Part shown: positions 33,639-41,378 of the stretch, piece after piece
Numbering within the stretch: the stretch's first letter is position 1
Layout of the letters: the number at the start of each line of letters is the position of its first letter
Assembly (NCBI RefSeq): GCF_013294015.1
Contig: NZ_JABSNO010000027.1
Coordinates: 1 to 46,010 of the forward strand
DNA length: 46,010 bases
Direction of reading: 5' to 3'
DNA from: Frigoriflavimonas asaccharolytica
GTDB taxonomy: Bacteria; Bacteroidota; Bacteroidia; Flavobacteriales; Weeksellaceae
Notes under the pieces: model-generated
What the model was told of the DNA's origin: nothing
The model's database searches: none
Seen by the model: only the letters and a program-made list of their open reading frames with translations
Made by a program: the position numbers and the translations under genes

Positions 33639-35025
33639 TGCTAAATTAACTATTGCAGAGGTTTGTCAATTTATTGGAGGTAATCAGCCACCAAAATCAA
33701 CATTTTCTAATATAAAATTGACAAATTATGTGCGGTTGGTACAGACTCGTGATTTTAAAACAAATGCATTTCCGACTTACATTCATGAGAATTCAACTAC
33801 AAAATTTTTTGTAAAAGATGATATAATGATTGGAAGATATGGGCCGCCAATTTTTCAAATCTTTAGAGGAATGGAAGGTGCTTACAATGTAGCCCTACTT
33901 AAAGCTAAACCACTAAATAATATATTAAACGATTATTTATATTATTTTTTAAAACAAGATGAAGTATTTAAATATGTAGATAAATTATCGGCAAGAACTG
34001 GCGGACAAACTGGAGTCGATCTTATTTCTCTGTATAAGTATCCTATTACTTTACCTACAATAGAAAACCAACTCAAAATCGCTGCTGTACTGTCTGCTTT
34101 AGACGATAAGATTGAGTTGAATAATAAAATCAATATTGAATTAGAGCAAATGGCAAAAACGCTTTATGATTATTGGTTTGTGCAGTTTGATTTCCCCTTC
34201 GACTTCGCTCAGGGTAAACCTTTCGACTACGCTCAGGGAACACAAAATCAAAACGGAACGGTAGCCGAGCGTAGTCAATTGGTAGCCGAGCGTAGTCGAT
34301 TGGTAGCCGAGCGTAGTCGAGGCTACAAATCTTCTGGCGGAGAAATGGTTTATAATGCAGTTTTGAAAAGAGAGATTCCGAAAGGGTGGGAAGTGAAAAA
34401 GATATCAGAAATAGCACAGACTGGCTCTGGTGGAACGCCAAAATCTACAACAAAAGAATATTATGAGAATGGTAAAATTCCTTGGGTTAATAGCGGCGAA
34501 CTTAATAGTCCCTTTATTATTTCCACTAAAAACTTCATAACTGAAGCTGCACTGAAAAACTCAAGCGCTAAATATTTTCCAGCAAATACAATATTAATGG
34601 CAATGTATGGAGCAACAGCAGGAAAAACAAGTATCATTTCCTTTGAAGCAACAACAAATCAAGCAGTCTGTGCAGTTATGCCAAAAGAAAAAGAATTTTT
34701 TCACTATACAAAATTTGTTTTAGATGACATGTACCAATATTTAATAAACTTAAGTACAGGTTCTGCAAGAGATAATCTTTCACAAGATAAAATCAAAAAT
34801 CTAGATGTAATAATTCCAGATAATGAAATTTTAAAAAAGTATTCTAATCAAGTGGTTACATCATTTGAAAAAATAAAAAACAATCTCAAACAAAACCAAG
34901 AACTCGCTTCATTGCGGGATTGGCTATTACCGATGTTGATGAATGGGCAGGTGAAAGTTGGTGAAAGTGATGGTGAGGTTTTGGGTTTGGTTGCGGAGGA
35001 GAGAGGGGTATATAAAAAAGTTTAA
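33631..35025 (+). CDS. hsdS: type I restriction specificity subunit S with repeat-expanded linker
   Basis: 464 residues. Target recognition domain 1 (residues 1-145), a conserved helical spacer (I-E-N-Q-L-K-I-A-A-V-L-S-A-L-D-D-K-I-E-L-N-N; then M-A-K-T-L-Y-D-Y-W-F-V-Q-F-D), domain 2 starting K-R-E-I-P-K-G-W-E-V near residue 246, and a C-terminal spacer ending L-L-P-M-L-M-N-G-Q-V. Between the spacer helix and domain 2 lies an insert (residues 188-231) coded by the dispersed repeat, including VAERSQL-VAERSRL-VAERSRG from three 21-bp units at 34261-34323. HsdS sets the methylated sequence; spacer length can change site spacing. hsdM precedes it with an 8-bp overlap. Confidence 0.93.
   Translation: MNNAKLTIAEVCQFIGGNQPPKSTFSNIKLTNYVRLVQTRDFKTNAFPTYIHENSTTKFFVKDDIMIGRYGPPIFQIFRGMEGAYNVALLKAKPLNNILNDYLYYFLKQDEVFKYVDKLSARTGGQTGVDLISLYKYPITLPTIENQLKIAAVLSALDDKIELNNKINIELEQMAKTLYDYWFVQFDFPFDFAQGKPFDYAQGTQNQNGTVAERSQLVAERSRLVAERSRGYKSSGGEMVYNAVLKREIPKGWEVKKISEIAQTGSGGTPKSTTKEYYENGKIPWVNSGELNSPFIISTKNFITEAALKNSSAKYFPANTILMAMYGATAGKTSIISFEATTNQAVCAVMPKEKEFFHYTKFVLDDMYQYLINLSTGSARDNLSQDKIKNLDVIIPDNEILKKYSNQVVTSFEKIKNNLKQNQELASLRDWLLPMLMNGQVKVGESDGEVLGLVAEERGVYKKV
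34192..34323 (+). repeat. in-frame dispersed repeats within hsdS
   Basis: Two left-arm copies (CTTCGACTTCGCTCAGG and TTCGACTACGCTCAGG) are followed by three direct 21-bp copies of GTAGCCGAGCGTAGTCNATTG type (34261-34281, 34282-34302, 34303-34323). A 21-bp unit adds exactly seven residues, so copy changes keep the frame. Confidence 0.9.
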
Positions 35026-35040
35026 TAAATTCAAAGTATA

Positions 35041-36339
35041 ATGACACAAGACGAATTCACAGATGTATTTTCTCATTCACTCTATAACAATAAAGGAGTA
35101 TACTTTATTGGTTCAGGTATTTCAGTCCCTTCAGGTTTACCCGATTGGAAAGGTTTGATCGAAAAATTTGTGAAAGAAATTGGCATTGACAAAGTTGAAG
35201 ATACAGATGATTTACCTTCGTTAGCGCAATATTATGTGAATAAGAAATCTAAAAAAGATCTGTATGGCGCTATCAATGATGACTTTTCGAATAAAAAGCC
35301 GAATCATTATCATGATATATTTAAAATTACTAATATTAAAACAATCTGGACAACCAATTATGATGATTTACTTGAAAAAACATTCAGAAATAATTACGAA
35401 CTGAAAATATCTGATAAAGAGGTTTTTACTTTTGTTGAAGCGAAAGATAAAATCGAAATTATAAAAATTCATGGCAGTATAAAGCGAAATATAAAAGACA
35501 TCGTTATAACTCAATCGGATTACGAGGATTTTTTCATTCGTAAACCAACGATAGTACAACGACTTAAAGTTGACTTGCTTCAGAATTCTTTTGTTTTTAT
35601 GGGCTATAATTACGGAGATCCAAACATTCAAAATATTTTAACAGAAGTACGACGTTTAAAGTCAGATAAAAACAAGATAAAACATTACATATTATTAAAA
35701 GATAAAAGTGATCAAAAATTTAAGTTGTGGTGCAATAATTTAGAACGATATAATATTTTTCCGGTACTTTATAAGGATCATGACGATTTTTCTACACTGC
35801 TTAAAAAAATTGCTTTAAAATCTAGAGGCAATAGCGTTTTTATAACAGGAAGCCATACACATGAAAAAATTGATGACTTAAAATTGTTGATAAAATATAT
35901 TGTCAAAGGTAATTTAATTCTTATTGATGGTCAATCACAAGGTATTATGAGAACTGTTGTATCCAAATTTACTACTCGCTGTATAAAAAAAAAAATAGAT
36001 TATCAAAATAGGATAAAATATTTTCCTAATCCTTACGCTGCAAATTCAAAGTTTGCAAATGATTCTAGTCTATTACCACAACTAAAAAATTTTAGAAAAC
36101 CGTTAATGAAAGCATCGCAGGTTGTTGTAGCATTTGACGGAGGTATGGGAACTTGTGCGGAAATTAAGGTAGCTCAGGAAATGGGCTGCGTGGTTATCCC
36201 ATTCTTCAAAAATAAAAAATCCAAAACATGGAAATTGATTGATAAAATTGATAGTTTGGATTCTGCATATGATATGAAATTAAAGGCAGGAAAGATTGAG
36301 ATGTTAGATTTGATAAACATTTTGAATAAACAATTTTAA
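35041..36339 (+). CDS. SIR2-SLOG protein, ThsA-like predicted defence NADase
   Basis: 432 residues. The N-terminal SIR2 domain (1-260) has F-I-G-S-G-I-S near residues 22-28, T-T-N-Y-D (104-108), I-H-G-S with the catalytic-type His144, and G-Y-N-Y-G-D (188-193). The C-terminal domain (262-432) has V-F-I-T-G-S-H and D-G-G-M-G-T-C-A-E (366-374), the SLOG/LOG nucleotide-binding pattern. This is the arrangement of Thoeris ThsA, where SLOG binds a cyclic ADP-ribose signal and SIR2 depletes NAD to abort infection. No TIR (ThsB) gene is in the window; a ThiC-like gene follows 11 bp after the stop. It lies 15 bp after hsdS. Defence function is inferred from architecture. Confidence 0.85.
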   Translation: MTQDEFTDVFSHSLYNNKGVYFIGSGISVPSGLPDWKGLIEKFVKEIGIDKVEDTDDLPSLAQYYVNKKSKKDLYGAINDDFSNKKPNHYHDIFKITNIKTIWTTNYDDLLEKTFRNNYELKISDKEVFTFVEAKDKIEIIKIHGSIKRNIKDIVITQSDYEDFFIRKPTIVQRLKVDLLQNSFVFMGYNYGDPNIQNILTEVRRLKSDKNKIKHYILLKDKSDQKFKLWCNNLERYNIFPVLYKDHDDFSTLLKKIALKSRGNSVFITGSHTHEKIDDLKLLIKYIVKGNLILIDGQSQGIMRTVVSKFTTRCIKKKIDYQNRIKYFPNPYAANSKFANDSSLLPQLKNFRKPLMKASQVVVAFDGGMGTCAEIKVAQEMGCVVIPFFKNKKSKTWKLIDKIDSLDSAYDMKLKAGKIEMLDLINILNKQF

Positions 36340-36350
36340 TCGATAAAAAA

Positions 36351-37430
36351 TTGAACCGAACAGCTAATTTAAAATTCAAAAATGGTGTAACAAAGGTAGG
36401 TAGAGATCATAAAACTATCGTTTCAGTTCTTACAGGTTGTACCTCTCAAAAAGATATTGGTAAACAGATAAAAAAACTCGAGACAATAATGAATTTGGAA
36501 GAGTTTTACCAACCTGAGATTATTTCCGATTTAAGTCTTTATTCTTCAAAAAATCAATTGTATAAAGAAATTATAAATAGTTTTGAGAATACGGTTGTTA
36601 GTACTTTACCAATTTATCAAGTAAAGATTTTAAACGATTCAATTTCGAAGATCGGGCTATTAGAAAAAGTCGAGGAGCAATTAGAAGCGGGTGTTGGATT
36701 TATTACAATTCACCCAACACCCACTTCAAATCTAATTGAATTATCAAGAAGCCGTCTTGTTCCAATTACTTCAAGAGGTGGAGCAATAGTCGTTAAAGAT
36801 TTGTTAAAAAGAAAGCCTGTTGAAAATATTTATATTGAAATTTTAGATGAAATTATTAAACTATGTCTAAAACATAGTGCAACTATAAGTATAGGAGCTT
36901 CCTTCCGCTCTGCAAATATTTTTGATAGTTTAGATGCTTGCCAAATTGAAGAATTTAGAATTCAAAAAAAGATAGGAGAATACATCTCTGAAAAAGGTGT
37001 TTGTGTCATAATTGAAGGTCCAGGTCATAGTAGGATAGAAACCTTAAAAAAAGTTTCTAAATATTATAATGAAATGAATTTTCCTATTATGCCTTTAGGT
37101 CCAATACCTACCGATATTGCGATTGGACAGGATCACATTTCAAGTGTAATTGGCGCCTCAATTCTCGGAATGTTAGGTTGTGTAGATATTATTACATCGG
37201 TAACGAGAGAAGAACATACAGGGAAGATTCCCTCTACAGAATCATCCGTTGAAGCAATAAAAGCTTCAAAAATTGCAGCTCACATTCTAAATATCGATAA
37301 GGTTAATGATGCCTCATATGATAAGATGATTGTTGAAAATAGAGTAGATAATCAAACTTGTATCTACGATAAAAACACTGCTGGTTGTAGCAGGTGTTCT
37401 CATGTCTGTCCTTTAAAAATAATTTATTAA
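36351..37430 (+). CDS. short ThiC-like radical-SAM protein
   Basis: 359 residues from a TTG at 36351; ThiC proteins are 430-630 residues. Landmarks of the ThiC fold are kept: D-L-S near residue 60, G-V-G-F-I-T-I-H (114-121), T-S-R-G-G (140-144), E-G-P-G-H (222-226), G-P-I-P-T-D-I-A-I-G-Q-D-H (250-262) and R-E-E-H (286-289), the last two with the metal-ligand His. The C-terminal cluster motif is C-S-R-C-S-H-V-C (Cys346, 349, 353), Cx2Cx3C instead of the Cx2Cx4C of ThiC. ThiC rearranges aminoimidazole ribotide to the thiamin pyrimidine. The lack of thiamin genes nearby and changed DLS and S-I-G-A-S-F-R-S-A residues suggest a different substrate. It is coupled to the SIR2-SLOG gene. Confidence 0.82.
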   Translation: MNRTANLKFKNGVTKVGRDHKTIVSVLTGCTSQKDIGKQIKKLETIMNLEEFYQPEIISDLSLYSSKNQLYKEIINSFENTVVSTLPIYQVKILNDSISKIGLLEKVEEQLEAGVGFITIHPTPTSNLIELSRSRLVPITSRGGAIVVKDLLKRKPVENIYIEILDEIIKLCLKHSATISIGASFRSANIFDSLDACQIEEFRIQKKIGEYISEKGVCVIIEGPGHSRIETLKKVSKYYNEMNFPIMPLGPIPTDIAIGQDHISSVIGASILGMLGCVDIITSVTREEHTGKIPSTESSVEAIKASKIAAHILNIDKVNDASYDKMIVENRVDNQTCIYDKNTAGCSRCSHVCPLKIIY

Positions 37431-37504
37431 AAAATGAATCAATATTAAATCAATACATATAATGCCAAATATCGAAAAATACTTCCTAATCAAAAATGAT
37501 AAAC

Positions 37505-37804
37505 ATGACCAACTTAAAACTTTCTACAAAAAATCCACAGCAGCTAAAAAATGATATCAATGATAAAATTAATTCAAATGAAATTACAACATGGGAATAT
37601 GACGCTACAAAAAAATTGATTTCTCACAAAGGAGATCAATATCGAAATCAATTTTATTTTGAATATAAAATAGATGATCCAAAGGGTATTTTAGAATTCG
37701 TATTCCATAGTGGTGGAAGTGATTTTGCAAATTTGAGAGCATATCAACTTCTAGAAAGAATGCTACTTTCCCATTTTTCACATCAAATCGAAATAATTAA
37801 ATAA
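37505..37804 (+). CDS. small hypothetical protein
   Basis: About 100 residues from the ATG at 37505 (M-T-N-L-K-L-S-T-K-N); an ATG at 37496 adds three residues. Composition is soluble, with Y-D-A-T-K-K-L-I-S-H-K-G-D-Q-Y and L-E-F-V-F-H-S-G-G-S-D near the end. I do not recognise the family. No TIR motif is visible, so it is not a ThsB. It follows the ThiC-like gene after 74 bp. A short unrelated frame (M-P-N-I-E-K-Y-F-L) overlaps its start at about 37461 and is not supported. Confidence 0.55.
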   Translation: MTNLKLSTKNPQQLKNDINDKINSNEITTWEYDATKKLISHKGDQYRNQFYFEYKIDDPKGILEFVFHSGGSDFANLRAYQLLERMLLSHFSHQIEIIK

Positions 37805-37865
37805 AAATTAATTTCAAAGTATTTTATTTGGTGGTATTACATGATAGGAGAAAGTTTGTAAAAGT

Positions 37866-38081
37866 GATAAAGAATTTTAAGATATTATTGATCTTCCATA
37901 TAAATTCTCTATCAATTATCTTAATATTCTCTAAGAAAAAAAGTTTCCTAATTTAGATATTTCGAAAGAAGAACAGTATCGCTTGATTTTCGGAATTGAA
38001 TTAAATAATGAAAACTACCATAAAAGAATCTTTAGTAAGTTTAAAAATGATATTATTAATGAGCTTATTTCAATAAAATAA
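37866..38081 (+). pseudogene. decayed gene, C-terminal remnant
   Basis: One frame reads D-K-E-F, stop, D-I-I-D-L-P-Y-K-F-S-I-N-Y-L-N-I-L, stop, E-K-K-F-P-N-L-D-I-S-K-E-E-Q-Y and continues to F-S-K-F-K-N-D-I-I-N-E-L-I-S-I-K at 38081. Stops lie at 37878-37880 and 37932-37934. The protein-like composition across both stops marks a dead gene. The family is not recognised. Confidence 0.55.
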
Positions 38082-38105
38082 TATTTATCCAATATAAAAT
38101 ATACG

Positions 38106-38588
38106 ATGGAAGAATTTCTAAATGTCACAAAGAGTTTTGGAGCAATAATTTTAGCAATTGTTGCTTCGTGGTTGGCTTATCGTCATAATAAATTGACAAG
38201 GGAATTGAGCAATGATAATTTGCAAAAGCAACTTTTTATTGAGTTTAATAGCAGATATGACAAACTTAATGATCTTTTGCAATTTGTAATAAATTTATCT
38301 GCGGAAGAAGAAGAACAATTTAATAATGCTGCAAACAATGAAAAGTTTGGAGAATTTACCAAAGCTTTTATTACATTTAAAATCAATGATTATTTTAATC
38401 TCTGTTCAGAAGAGTATTATTGGTATTCTAAAAGACGAATAGATGAACGTATTTGGAGTTCTTGGAAAAAGGGGATGAATGATATATTTAGTAGCAGTGT
38501 ATTAATACAAAACCAATGGCATGATGAGATTAAAAATGAAGGTTGGAAGTCTTTTTATTTAGATAAGCCGAAGCGGTTGTTTGTGTAA
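38106..38588 (+). CDS. membrane-anchored hypothetical protein
   Basis: 160 residues. An N-terminal hydrophobic helix (A-I-I-L-A-I-V-A-S-W-L-A-Y, residues 13-25) is followed by a charged helical stretch and an aromatic-rich cytosolic part (E-E-Y-Y-W-Y-S-K-R-R, then W-S-S-W-K-K-G). This pattern of one transmembrane helix plus a helical domain resembles small proteins often seen in defence islands, but I do not recognise a named family. It is followed by two small genes in the same direction. Confidence 0.65.
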   Translation: MEEFLNVTKSFGAIILAIVASWLAYRHNKLTRELSNDNLQKQLFIEFNSRYDKLNDLLQFVINLSAEEEEQFNNAANNEKFGEFTKAFITFKINDYFNLCSEEYYWYSKRRIDERIWSSWKKGMNDIFSSSVLIQNQWHDEIKNEGWKSFYLDKPKRLFV

Positions 38589-38609
38589 AAAAATTATATA
38601 TAAAATAAT

Positions 38610-38864
38610 ATGAATTATAAAGAAGAATTTCCAGCTGACATAAATATATTGATTCAAAAATGTGAATCTACTATATTAGAAATAGAAAAGCGATTTTTAA
38701 ATTCAAATTGTCTCATTGTAAAAGAGTTGTACCACTCTGAAAAAAATAAAAGACAAATAGATTTTCTAAAAAAACTACAAATCACCTGTAATAATAAATT
38801 AAATAGTGAAAACAAAAACGAATTGAAAGGATTTAATGAGTTTTTATATAAAAAATGGAGATGA
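38610..38864 (+). CDS. small hypothetical helical protein
   Basis: 84 residues, highly charged and predicted helical throughout, with one Cys in Q-K-C-E and another in the C-terminal half. No family recognised. The next gene starts inside its 3' end (29-bp overlap), so the two may be translationally coupled. The high AT content makes it hard to be sure it is coding. Confidence 0.5.
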   Translation: MNYKEEFPADINILIQKCESTILEIEKRFLNSNCLIVKELYHSEKNKRQIDFLKKLQITCNNKLNSENKNELKGFNEFLYKKWR

Positions 38865-39348
38865 AATTTTTTTACGCTACACAATTAAAAAAGAAGTTAT
38901 TAAAGATCAAGTTGAAAAGGATGTTTTGTATGAATTATTAGATAGAAAATTATTTAAAAGAGTTTACCAAGCAAAAATTATTCTTACTACAGCGCCTTTT
39001 AATGAATTTGAGCAAATAGAAATAATAAAAAAATCTGTTGACGTAAAGTTAAAAACACTTATTTCTCAAGATATTTATGCGACAGCAGATATTTATCAAA
39101 ATAAAACATTTAAAGATTCAGATTTAAAATGTTTACTAATTGCACAAAAAAATAAAGAAGAATATAAATTTGATGCGAAGTGGGAAAATGTAAATAAAGA
39201 ATTCTCTTTAATGAATATGAATGTCGTTATGGTTAGAATTTACTTACGAAGAACATTTATAAATTCTAAAGATTTTGAAGAAAAAAGAAAATTAATTTTG
39301 GATACAGTTTCTAAAGAAATTTCTGAATTAGAAACTTATACAAATTAA
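38836..39348 (+). CDS. hypothetical protein
   Basis: 170 residues. It has alternating beta- and alpha-type segments: D-E-I-F-L-R-Y-T-I, V-Y-Q-A-K-I-I-L-T-T-A-P-F, D-L-K-C-L-L-I-A-Q, V-V-M-V-R-I-Y-L-R-R. Family not recognised. The start overlaps the previous gene by 29 bp; a shorter form is possible. It belongs to the chain of accessory genes between the ThiC-like gene and the HipA-like kinase. Confidence 0.6.
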   Translation: MSFYIKNGDEIFLRYTIKKEVIKDQVEKDVLYELLDRKLFKRVYQAKIILTTAPFNEFEQIEIIKKSVDVKLKTLISQDIYATADIYQNKTFKDSDLKCLLIAQKNKEEYKFDAKWENVNKEFSLMNMNVVMVRIYLRRTFINSKDFEEKRKLILDTVSKEISELETYTN

Positions 39349-39438
39349 TTCTAATTATTAATTTATAATTGAAAAAAAATATTTCATTACTTTAAGTATG
39401 ATTTTTAATTAAAAATGACTCATTAATATTTTGTAGAT

Positions 39439-40266
39439 ATGTTGCAAAAAATCCTACATTACAAAGTTATTTCCTGTGGCGAAGAAATTCGTACCACAGG
39501 AAATAGCCCTATAAAAGTAATTGCGGAAAACTACGAAGCCTATTTAGCAAAAAATAGTAAGGCACTAAATCCTGCTACAGATATTATAAATGAACTTATA
39601 GCAAATTGCTTTCTAAAATTATGGGATTTAAAAACGCCAGACATTGCAATTTTAGATTTCTCGCCTGATTTGTTATTGCCGGAATATTCAAAAAGTCATC
39701 ACAAATCATCTTATTATCAGAAACCAATTTTCGGAAGTAGTTGGTTACAGAGTGCATTTGATGGTACTGCATTTTTTAAAATAAATAATAAGTTCGATGA
39801 AAAAGTTTTCGTTGATTTTAACGATTTATTTAAAATCGGACTTTTCGACATCTGGGTGGAAAATGACGATCGTAAACCAACTAATTTAAATCTCATATTT
39901 TTGGAGAACGAATATGAAAAATTTAATATTGTTCCAATAGATCATTGTTATATCTTTAGTACGATGAAATATCAGGATTTAAAACCTGAAGACTTTATGC
40001 CAATAGCCAACGAAAACCTTTTGGTAACGGATTTAGCACTTAGTTTCAAAAAATATAAACATAAAAATAGAAATTGGGATAATGAAGATAAAGATTATTT
40101 CTACCTTTGCATCTCTAAATGTGAGAAATATTTCGATGAAATAATAAGCTATATTCCAAAAGAATGGAACTTTAGCGAGCAAGACGCAATCAATTTACAG
40201 TACTTTCTCTTCAATGAAGAAAGAAATAAAAAAGTATTTGCAGATTATTTAGAAAAGACAACATAA
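39439..40266 (+). CDS. HipA-like kinase domain protein
   Basis: 275 residues, shorter than classical HipA (about 440). The kinase core is visible: F-D-I-W-V-E-N-D-D-R-K-P-T-N (residues 136-149), with the catalytic Asp and Asn, and V-P-I-D-H (165-169), with the metal-binding Asp. The form matches the compact HipA_2-type family that occurs with a DUF3037-type partner. The stop overlaps the ATG of the next gene by one base. HipA kinases act as toxins by phosphorylating aminoacyl-tRNA synthetases; whether this family does so is not known to me. It starts 90 bp after the preceding gene, so it may have its own promoter. Confidence 0.75.
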   Translation: MLQKILHYKVISCGEEIRTTGNSPIKVIAENYEAYLAKNSKALNPATDIINELIANCFLKLWDLKTPDIAILDFSPDLLLPEYSKSHHKSSYYQKPIFGSSWLQSAFDGTAFFKINNKFDEKVFVDFNDLFKIGLFDIWVENDDRKPTNLNLIFLENEYEKFNIVPIDHCYIFSTMKYQDLKPEDFMPIANENLLVTDLALSFKKYKHKNRNWDNEDKDYFYLCISKCEKYFDEIISYIPKEWNFSEQDAINLQYFLFNEERNKKVFADYLEKTT

Positions 40267-41129
40267 TGAAAACCTATTACACCATACTAAAACTTTCGAC
40301 CAATACCATCGTTGGCGATTCTTTATCTATTGGCTTACTCGTCTGTAGAGGTAATAAATATTGGTTAAAAGTATCTGAACACAAGAAAAATATTGCAAAA
40401 AAACTTCTTGGTGATAAAGAAAACTCTGTTGATTTTGTAATTAAACAATTATCAACTTATTTAAAACAGTTGAACAGTGAAACTCAAAAAAGTAATTTAT
40501 TTACGTTTGAATCATTTATAACGGAAGACTATATCAATTACTTAAATGTTTATGCTAATGGAATTTTACAATTTTCAAAAGCTTCTGCACTAAATGATGA
40601 TTTTGATGATTTGAAGTTTTCAAAATTGTATTCTTTATTGATAGAAAAAAATATCGGTGGAAAGAATGAAGTTTTTCAAGATATTAAATCAATTTCTTTA
40701 TTAGAACAAAACGTACAAGATCGACTGATAAGTAAAGTAAGAAATAGAATTCATACTGAAATCACAATAGATAATTCTGTTTTAAAGAGTATTTATTTTA
40801 ATTACGAAATGGATTGTTTAGGTTTAAACGGATCTTTTGTTGGGGCAAAATCCCTTTCGTTAGATCATACTGTACAAACGCTAGAAAAAAACGTCTCTCA
40901 TTATGTTACCTTAATTGCATTACTAAGTCAGAAATATGATAAGAATTTAAATAATAATAAATTCTTTTTAATAGCTGATGAACCTTTATACAAAACTCCA
41001 GCACATAAATTCTGGGAAGAAATGAAAGACGTATCTACCTTTAAATTAATATCTTCTGAAGAAGTAGAACAAGTTGCTGAAATAGTTGATAAAACTGATG
41101 CGCGGAAATTCCTGCAAGAGAATTATTAA
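40266..41129 (+). CDS. DUF3037-like partner of the HipA-like kinase
   Basis: 287 residues. The N-terminus Y-Y-T-I-L-K-L-S-T-N-T-I-V-G-D-S-L-S-I-G-L-L-V-C resembles the DUF3037 start, where a tyrosine, a short loop and an N-V-G-V-V-type strand are common. A central region with E-I-T-I-D-N-S-V-L-K-S-I-Y-F-N-Y-E follows. The one-base overlap with the kinase gene shows they are made together. DUF3037 genes often pair with HipA-like kinases, and the pair may be a two-gene toxin-antitoxin or defence unit; which one neutralises is unknown. The family match is moderate. Confidence 0.55.
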   Translation: MKTYYTILKLSTNTIVGDSLSIGLLVCRGNKYWLKVSEHKKNIAKKLLGDKENSVDFVIKQLSTYLKQLNSETQKSNLFTFESFITEDYINYLNVYANGILQFSKASALNDDFDDLKFSKLYSLLIEKNIGGKNEVFQDIKSISLLEQNVQDRLISKVRNRIHTEITIDNSVLKSIYFNYEMDCLGLNGSFVGAKSLSLDHTVQTLEKNVSHYVTLIALLSQKYDKNLNNNKFFLIADEPLYKTPAHKFWEEMKDVSTFKLISSEEVEQVAEIVDKTDARKFLQENY

Positions 41130-41322
41130 AATTGTATTTTTTAAAATTTATTGAAATATCAATATCTTGTAAATTTTATAAAGATCTTCTTTATTCAAAA
41201 TAAAGACCTTCTACATCTGCTTCCCAATTCTTATAATTTTATTCTTAGAACCCTTATAAGCAGCTTCCAAGCTCCCCATTTTAAAAATTCCCCCTGCAAT
41301 TTATAATATTCCCATATTTATA
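41130..41322. other. intergenic, hairpin and promoter region
   Basis: A short inverted repeat (TCTTTATT and AATAAAGA with a 3-nt loop) near 41190-41210 may end transcription of the HipA pair, though no T-run follows. No gene seen. Confidence 0.4.
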
Positions 41323-41352
41323 AATGAACGTTCATTCTTTTTTATATCTTTG
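41323..41352 (+). promoter_or_regulatory. TetR operator and promoter
   Basis: A perfect 14-bp palindrome AATGAACGTTCATT (41323-41336) lies just upstream of the -7 box TATCTTTG (41345-41352), covering the -33 region of the tetR promoter. A related sequence AATGAACGTTTAGTT occurs at 41980-41994, before the oxidoreductase gene, and is the likely second operator. Confidence 0.7.
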
Positions 41353-41378
41353 TACTCTGAAAACGGAGAGCGTATAGC

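Noticed and set aside
36351-37430. Annotating the ThiC-like gene as thiamin biosynthesis thiC
   Set aside because: Too short, altered cluster spacing and substrate loops, and no thiamin genes or TPP riboswitch nearby.
35041-39348. A complete Thoeris system
   Set aside because: The SIR2-SLOG gene fits ThsA, but none of the neighbouring small proteins shows a TIR domain.
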